The position numbers and the translations under genes were made by a program. Below the pieces are notes generated by a model, which made no database searches, was not told the DNA's origin, and was given only the letters and a program-made list of their open reading frames with translations. From positions 1,693,605 to 1,757,604 of the forward strand of contig UGSS01000002.1 in the NCBI GenBank assembly GCA_900454475.1: a stretch of DNA of 64,000 nucleotides, in the 5' to 3' direction. Numbering within the stretch: the stretch's first letter is position 1; each line of letters begins with the position of its first letter. Of this stretch, positions 60,384 through 64,000 are shown piece after piece. Source of the stretch: [Pasteurella] mairii. GTDB lineage: Bacteria; Pseudomonadota; Gammaproteobacteria; Enterobacterales; Pasteurellaceae.

Positions 60384-61394
60384 TTAAGCAATTTCGCTCA
60401 ATTTTACTGGACGTCCTTCATCCAGTGATTTTTTCGCGGCAATGGCAATTAATACCGGTTGTAATCCATCGTTACCATTGACTAAAGTCGGCTTATCATT
60501 GACTACAGAGTCAACAAAACACGCCATTTCGTCTGCAAAAGATTGCATATAACGTTCCAAGAAGAAATATTTCGGTTTCTCTGCGATCACACCGGCTTCA
60601 CAAGAATAAACCGCGGTAGAATCCGTGTCGTTACGCGTTTGTACAGCACCTTTTGAACCGAAAACCTCAGCACGTTGATCATAACCATAAACGGCTTTAC
60701 GACTATTATCAATTACCGCAATCGCCCCATTGGCAAGTTTTAATGTAATCACTGCAGTATCAATATCACCAGCTTTTCCAATCTCAGGGTTAACTAATAC
60801 GCCCCCTGCCGCATAAACTTCAGTGACTTCGCTACCGGAAAGATAACGAACCATATCAAAATCATGAATGGTCATATCAAAGAACATACCGCCGGAAACT
60901 TTTACATATTCAATTGGCGGAGCATCTGGATCGCGAGAGGTAACACGAATTAAATGTGGTTCACCAATATCTCCATTAGCAACACGAGTTTTAATTGCTT
61001 TAAAGTTATGATCAAAACGACGATTAAAGCCCACTTGGAATTTTACGCCTGCTTTTTTCACTTCCTCTAATACTTCTTTGATACGACCGACATCTGCATC
61101 AATCGGTTTTTCACAGAAAATATGTTTACCCGCTTTCGCTGCCGCAATAGAAATCGGCGCATGAGTATTGGTTGATGAACATACTAATACCGCATCAATT
61201 TCAGGATCTTGTAAAATTTGATTGTAATCTTCATAAACATGAGGAATTCCCATTCCTTGCGCCCATGTTTTTAGTTCATCAGTCACACGGACATCAGAAA
61301 TCGCTTTAATTTCTGCCCCTTTCACATATTTAGTAATACTTTCTGAATGAACACGACCAATACGACCAGCACCAATAATACCTACTTTAATCAT
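60384..61394 (-). CDS. iolG: myo-Inositol 2-dehydrogenase
   Basis: NAD-dependent oxidation of myo-inositol to 2-keto-myo-inositol, the first step of inositol catabolism. Start ATG 61394 (MIKVGIIGAGRIGRVHSESI) follows GCAGGAG and gives 336 residues; the frame runs on into the end of iolE. The Rossmann GAGRIGR loop, the CEKPID motif with catalytic Lys (near 97), FQVGFNRRFD and the active-site segment FFDMTIHDFDMVRYL (Asp and His) are those of IolG. It overlaps closely with iolE (1-base gap), in the iolD-iolE-iolG operon. Confidence 0.92.
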   Translation of the reverse strand: MIKVGIIGAGRIGRVHSESITKYVKGAEIKAISDVRVTDELKTWAQGMGIPHVYEDYNQILQDPEIDAVLVCSSTNTHAPISIAAAKAGKHIFCEKPIDADVGRIKEVLEEVKKAGVKFQVGFNRRFDHNFKAIKTRVANGDIGEPHLIRVTSRDPDAPPIEYVKVSGGMFFDMTIHDFDMVRYLSGSEVTEVYAAGGVLVNPEIGKAGDIDTAVITLKLANGAIAVIDNSRKAVYGYDQRAEVFGSKGAVQTRNDTDSTAVYSCEAGVIAEKPKYFFLERYMQSFADEMACFVDSVVNDKPTLVNGNDGLQPVLIAIAAKKSLDEGRPVKLSEIA

Positions 61395-61395
61395 T

Positions 61396-62292
61396 TTAAA
61401 CTCCTGCAACTTCACGAATGTATTTACGACCTTTCACCGCATATTCGAACGGATTGGCAAGTGCCGGATCCTGTTCAGCTTCAACGACCATCCAGCCTTT
61501 GTAATTGTGTTTTTCTAAAATATCGAAAATCGGTTTAAAATCAATTACACCGTCTCCCGGAACAGTAAAGGTTCCTTTTTTCACCCCTTCCAAGAAACTC
61601 AAATCGTTGGCTTTCACTTCTGCCACGACTTCATCACGCACATCTTTTAAGTGTACGTGTACGATACGATCCACATATTTCTCCAATACTTGCAACATCA
61701 CTTCTTGGCTGCCTTCAGAGTAGTAAATATGACCGGAATCGAATAACAAATACACATCATCATTTGTCATTTCCATATATTTATCAATTTCTTCCGGTGT
61801 TTGGATACCTGTTCCCATATGGTGATGTAAAGAGACTTTCATGCCTTTTTCAGCAGCTAATTTAGCCAATTCATTATAACCTTCAGCCAATAATTGCCAT
61901 TCGGCTTCAGTGAAAACGGTTTTTTCTTTGAAGATCGCTTTTTTCTGACCTTGAATACTTCGACTTTGTTCGGAACAACCGATCACTTTCGCTCCCATCG
62001 CATGTAAAAAATCGCGATGCTTAATAAATTCAGCGATTGTTTCTTCTTTTTTACCATCAACAAAGAACGTACTAAACCAAGCATTACAAATTTGAATACC
62101 ACGAACATCAAGTTTATGTTTCAACACAGCTACATCGCGCGGATATTTATTACCCACTTCACACCCGACATAACCGGCTAAAGCCATCTCACTTACACAT
62201 TGTTCAAAGGTATTCTCCGAACCTAACTCAGGCAAATCATCATTGGTCCAACCAATTGGCGCAATGCCCAATTTCACGTTTTCAGCTTTCAT
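61396..62292 (-). CDS. iolE: myo-Inosose-2 dehydratase
   Basis: Second step of inositol catabolism: dehydration of 2-keto-myo-inositol to 3D-(3,5/4)-trihydroxycyclohexane-1,2-dione. It has 298 residues (297 in Bacillus). Typical segments: [17 protein letters not shown] at the start, [44 protein letters not shown] and [10 protein letters not shown], ending [12 protein letters not shown]. Metal ligands Glu, Asp, His and Glu of the TIM barrel are visible. It lies between iolD and iolG. Confidence 0.93.
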   Translation of the reverse strand: MKAENVKLGIAPIGWTNDDLPELGSENTFEQCVSEMALAGYVGCEVGNKYPRDVAVLKHKLDVRGIQICNAWFSTFFVDGKKEETIAEFIKHRDFLHAMGAKVIGCSEQSRSIQGQKKAIFKEKTVFTEAEWQLLAEGYNELAKLAAEKGMKVSLHHHMGTGIQTPEEIDKYMEMTNDDVYLLFDSGHIYYSEGSQEVMLQVLEKYVDRIVHVHLKDVRDEVVAEVKANDLSFLEGVKKGTFTVPGDGVIDFKPIFDILEKHNYKGWMVVEAEQDPALANPFEYAVKGRKYIREVAGV

Positions 62293-62355
62293 ATTATGGT
62301 CCTTCTATTAAAGAATGATTGAATTGTGTTTGGCAGGCAAACCTACCGCATAAAA

Positions 62356-64000
62356 TTAATAACGTCTTGCTTCATCAATTCGTTTCACCGAATTTTCATA
62401 GGCTTCACGAATCGTTTCTTTTTCAGAAACCGCCGCCACCCCCACGTGCCACCAACTGCCATAACCATGTACCATCGTTTTTGGCAAGACTTTCACATCA
62501 ATTAACGTGGAAACTGTTTGTTTTTTCGCATCTTCCAACGCAAAGCGCAACTCTTCTTCATTAGTGACTTTATAGGTTTTACAACCGTAAGAAGCGGCAT
62601 TCATAGCAAAATCTACCGGCACAAAAGCCCCGTCCAGTTGGTTGGTTTGCTCGTTTCTAAAACGGAATTCCGTACCAAAACTGTCCATGCCATTACCGAT
62701 TTGTAAATTATTAATACAACCGTTGGTCATATTGTCAAATAACACCACATTAATTTTTTTCTTCTCTTGAATAGATGTCACCAATTCAGAATGTAACATC
62801 ATGTAAGAACCATCACCCAACAAAGTATAAACATCACGTTGCGGCTCTGCTAATTTCGCACCTAACGATGCCGCAATCTCATATCCCATACAAGAATAAC
62901 CATATTCAAGATGATAGGTATTAACACCTTTTGATTGCCATGTACGTTGTAAATCGCCAGGAAGACTACCCGCTGCCCCAACAATCACATCATTTTCACC
63001 TAAGGTTTCATTTAAAATACCTAACACCCGACTTTGCGTTAAACAGGATTTTGTCATTTCAATAAATTCGGCAAATACCGCATCACGGTTTAAACGGTCA
63101 TCTACTTCCGGCACAAAATCTTTGCCGGTATAAGTTGCGTGATAAACGCGATCCAACTCTTGTGCAAATTGTTTTTTCGCCTCTGCAATTTGATTACCCC
63201 ATTGTGCTTGATAACCGGTTGTAGCTAAAAGTGCGGTTAATTTTTGTAAAGTTTCTTTCGCATCCGCCGTCACTTGTACACCATCCAACTTATACGCATC
63301 AAAACGTGCCACATTAATGTTCAAATAGGCAACATCTGGATTTTGGAAAATCCATTTGGAAGAAGTCGTAAAGTCGGTATATCGAGTACCGATACCAATC
63401 ACTAAATCCGCCTCTTTAGCAAGTAAATTTGCAGATAAGCAACCCGTTTCTCCCACACCACCAACATTTAATTCATGCTCAGAAATCACCGCACTTTTTC
63501 CCGCCTGAGTTTCAGCAAATGGAATACGATAAGTTTCAGCGAAAGCTTTTAATTGCTCCGCCGCTTCAGAATAACGCACGCCACCACCACAAATAATCAA
63601 CGGTTTTTTCTTGCTTTGGATTAACGCTAATGCATCTTGTAACATCGGTTCTGTCGGTAATGTACGTTCAATCCGATGAATACGTTTTTGTAAAAAGGAT
63701 TCAGGGAAATCATAAGCTTCTGCTTGTACATCTTGCGGTAAAGCAATGGTTACCGCACCAGTTTCTGCCGGATCTGTCAATACACGCATGGCATTAATAC
63801 AAGCACTCATCAATTGTTCCGGACGACTTATGCGATCCCAGTATTTACTGACCGCTCGAAAAGCATCATTCGTACTAATACTTAAATCATGGGTTTGCTC
63901 AATTTGTTGTAAAACCGGATCAGGTTGGCGAGTTGCAAACACATCACCCGGCAATAATAGAAGTGGAATACGGTTAGCAGTGGCAGTCGCCGCAGCAGTA
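62356..64000 (-). CDS. iolD: 3D-(3,5/4)-trihydroxycyclohexane-1,2-dione hydrolase (partial, 5' end outside window)
   Basis: Thiamine diphosphate enzyme that opens the cyclitol ring in inositol catabolism. 547 residues are in the window and the frame is open at the right edge ([17 protein letters not shown]); the family has about 640, so roughly 95 N-terminal residues are missing. TPP-binding motif [15 protein letters not shown]...[13 protein letters not shown] (near the C-terminal third), plus [15 protein letters not shown] and [15 protein letters not shown], are diagnostic of IolD. It is the first visible gene of iolD-iolE-iolG. Confidence 0.93.
   Translation of the reverse strand, partial: TAAATATANRIPLLLLPGDVFATRQPDPVLQQIEQTHDLSISTNDAFRAVSKYWDRISRPEQLMSACINAMRVLTDPAETGAVTIALPQDVQAEAYDFPESFLQKRIHRIERTLPTEPMLQDALALIQSKKKPLIICGGGVRYSEAAEQLKAFAETYRIPFAETQAGKSAVISEHELNVGGVGETGCLSANLLAKEADLVIGIGTRYTDFTTSSKWIFQNPDVAYLNINVARFDAYKLDGVQVTADAKETLQKLTALLATTGYQAQWGNQIAEAKKQFAQELDRVYHATYTGKDFVPEVDDRLNRDAVFAEFIEMTKSCLTQSRVLGILNETLGENDVIVGAAGSLPGDLQRTWQSKGVNTYHLEYGYSCMGYEIAASLGAKLAEPQRDVYTLLGDGSYMMLHSELVTSIQEKKKINVVLFDNMTNGCINNLQIGNGMDSFGTEFRFRNEQTNQLDGAFVPVDFAMNAASYGCKTYKVTNEEELRFALEDAKKQTVSTLIDVKVLPKTMVHGYGSWWHVGVAAVSEKETIREAYENSVKRIDEARRY

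Overview
The window is chromosomal DNA from a member of the Pasteurellaceae. More than 35 copies of the Haemophilus-type DNA uptake signal core AAGTGCGGT (or its complement) are spread through it, inside genes and as inverted pairs between genes. The housekeeping proteins have the lengths and motifs of the H. influenzae/Pasteurella group. The genus cannot be fixed from the sequence alone; a Pasteurella-, Basfia- or Actinobacillus-like species of the Hin-type uptake-signal clade fits.

Layout. 1-4.7 kb: partial cydA, a small exported protein, hpt, a candidate Fur-controlled small RNA, pmbA (tldE) and darP. 4.9-9.4 kb: lon and ppiD, adjacent and without an intervening hupB. 9.7-16.9 kb: two tandem trimeric autotransporter adhesin (TAA) genes. 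17.1-18.9 kb: the rpsB-tsf operon. 19-26.2 kb (minus strand): the tamA-tamB-ppx/gppA envelope cluster. 26.5-34.2 kb: a lone PRD-domain gene, then menB, menC, aroQ, accB, accC, yhdT, panF and prmA. 34.3-39 kb: a third large TAA gene. 39.2-49.8 kb: dusB-fis, dapA-bamC, bcp, an EptA-type phosphoethanolamine transferase, rne and rluC. 50-56 kb: purL, with a PurR operator in its promoter, then clpP-clpX. From 56 kb to the end, past a decayed IS3-type remnant, all genes are on the minus strand and belong to an inositol or related cyclitol/sugar catabolism cluster: partial iolD, iolE, iolG, a broken AraC-family regulator, and a three-gene set of two TIM-barrel isomerases plus a second Gfo/Idh/MocA dehydrogenase.

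The most striking feature is that all three TAA genes carry a simple-sequence switch, and all three read as OFF or weak here. Two have a poly-G tract inside the signal-peptide coding region (9 G and 11 G, each one G too many for the frame). The small third gene has (TA)9 between its -35 and -10 boxes, giving a 14-bp spacer, the configuration known to be off for the H. influenzae hif pilus promoter. One window would then hold three independently switching surface adhesins using two mechanisms. The large TAAs also have internal modules and, in one case, 168-bp tandem repeats that would change stalk length without breaking the coiled-coil register.

Other points of note are the Fur-box/promoter/terminator unit between pmbA and hpt, which looks like an iron-regulated sRNA; the single in-frame TGA that splits the AraC regulator of the inositol region; and FNR- and CRP-like sites upstream of cydA.
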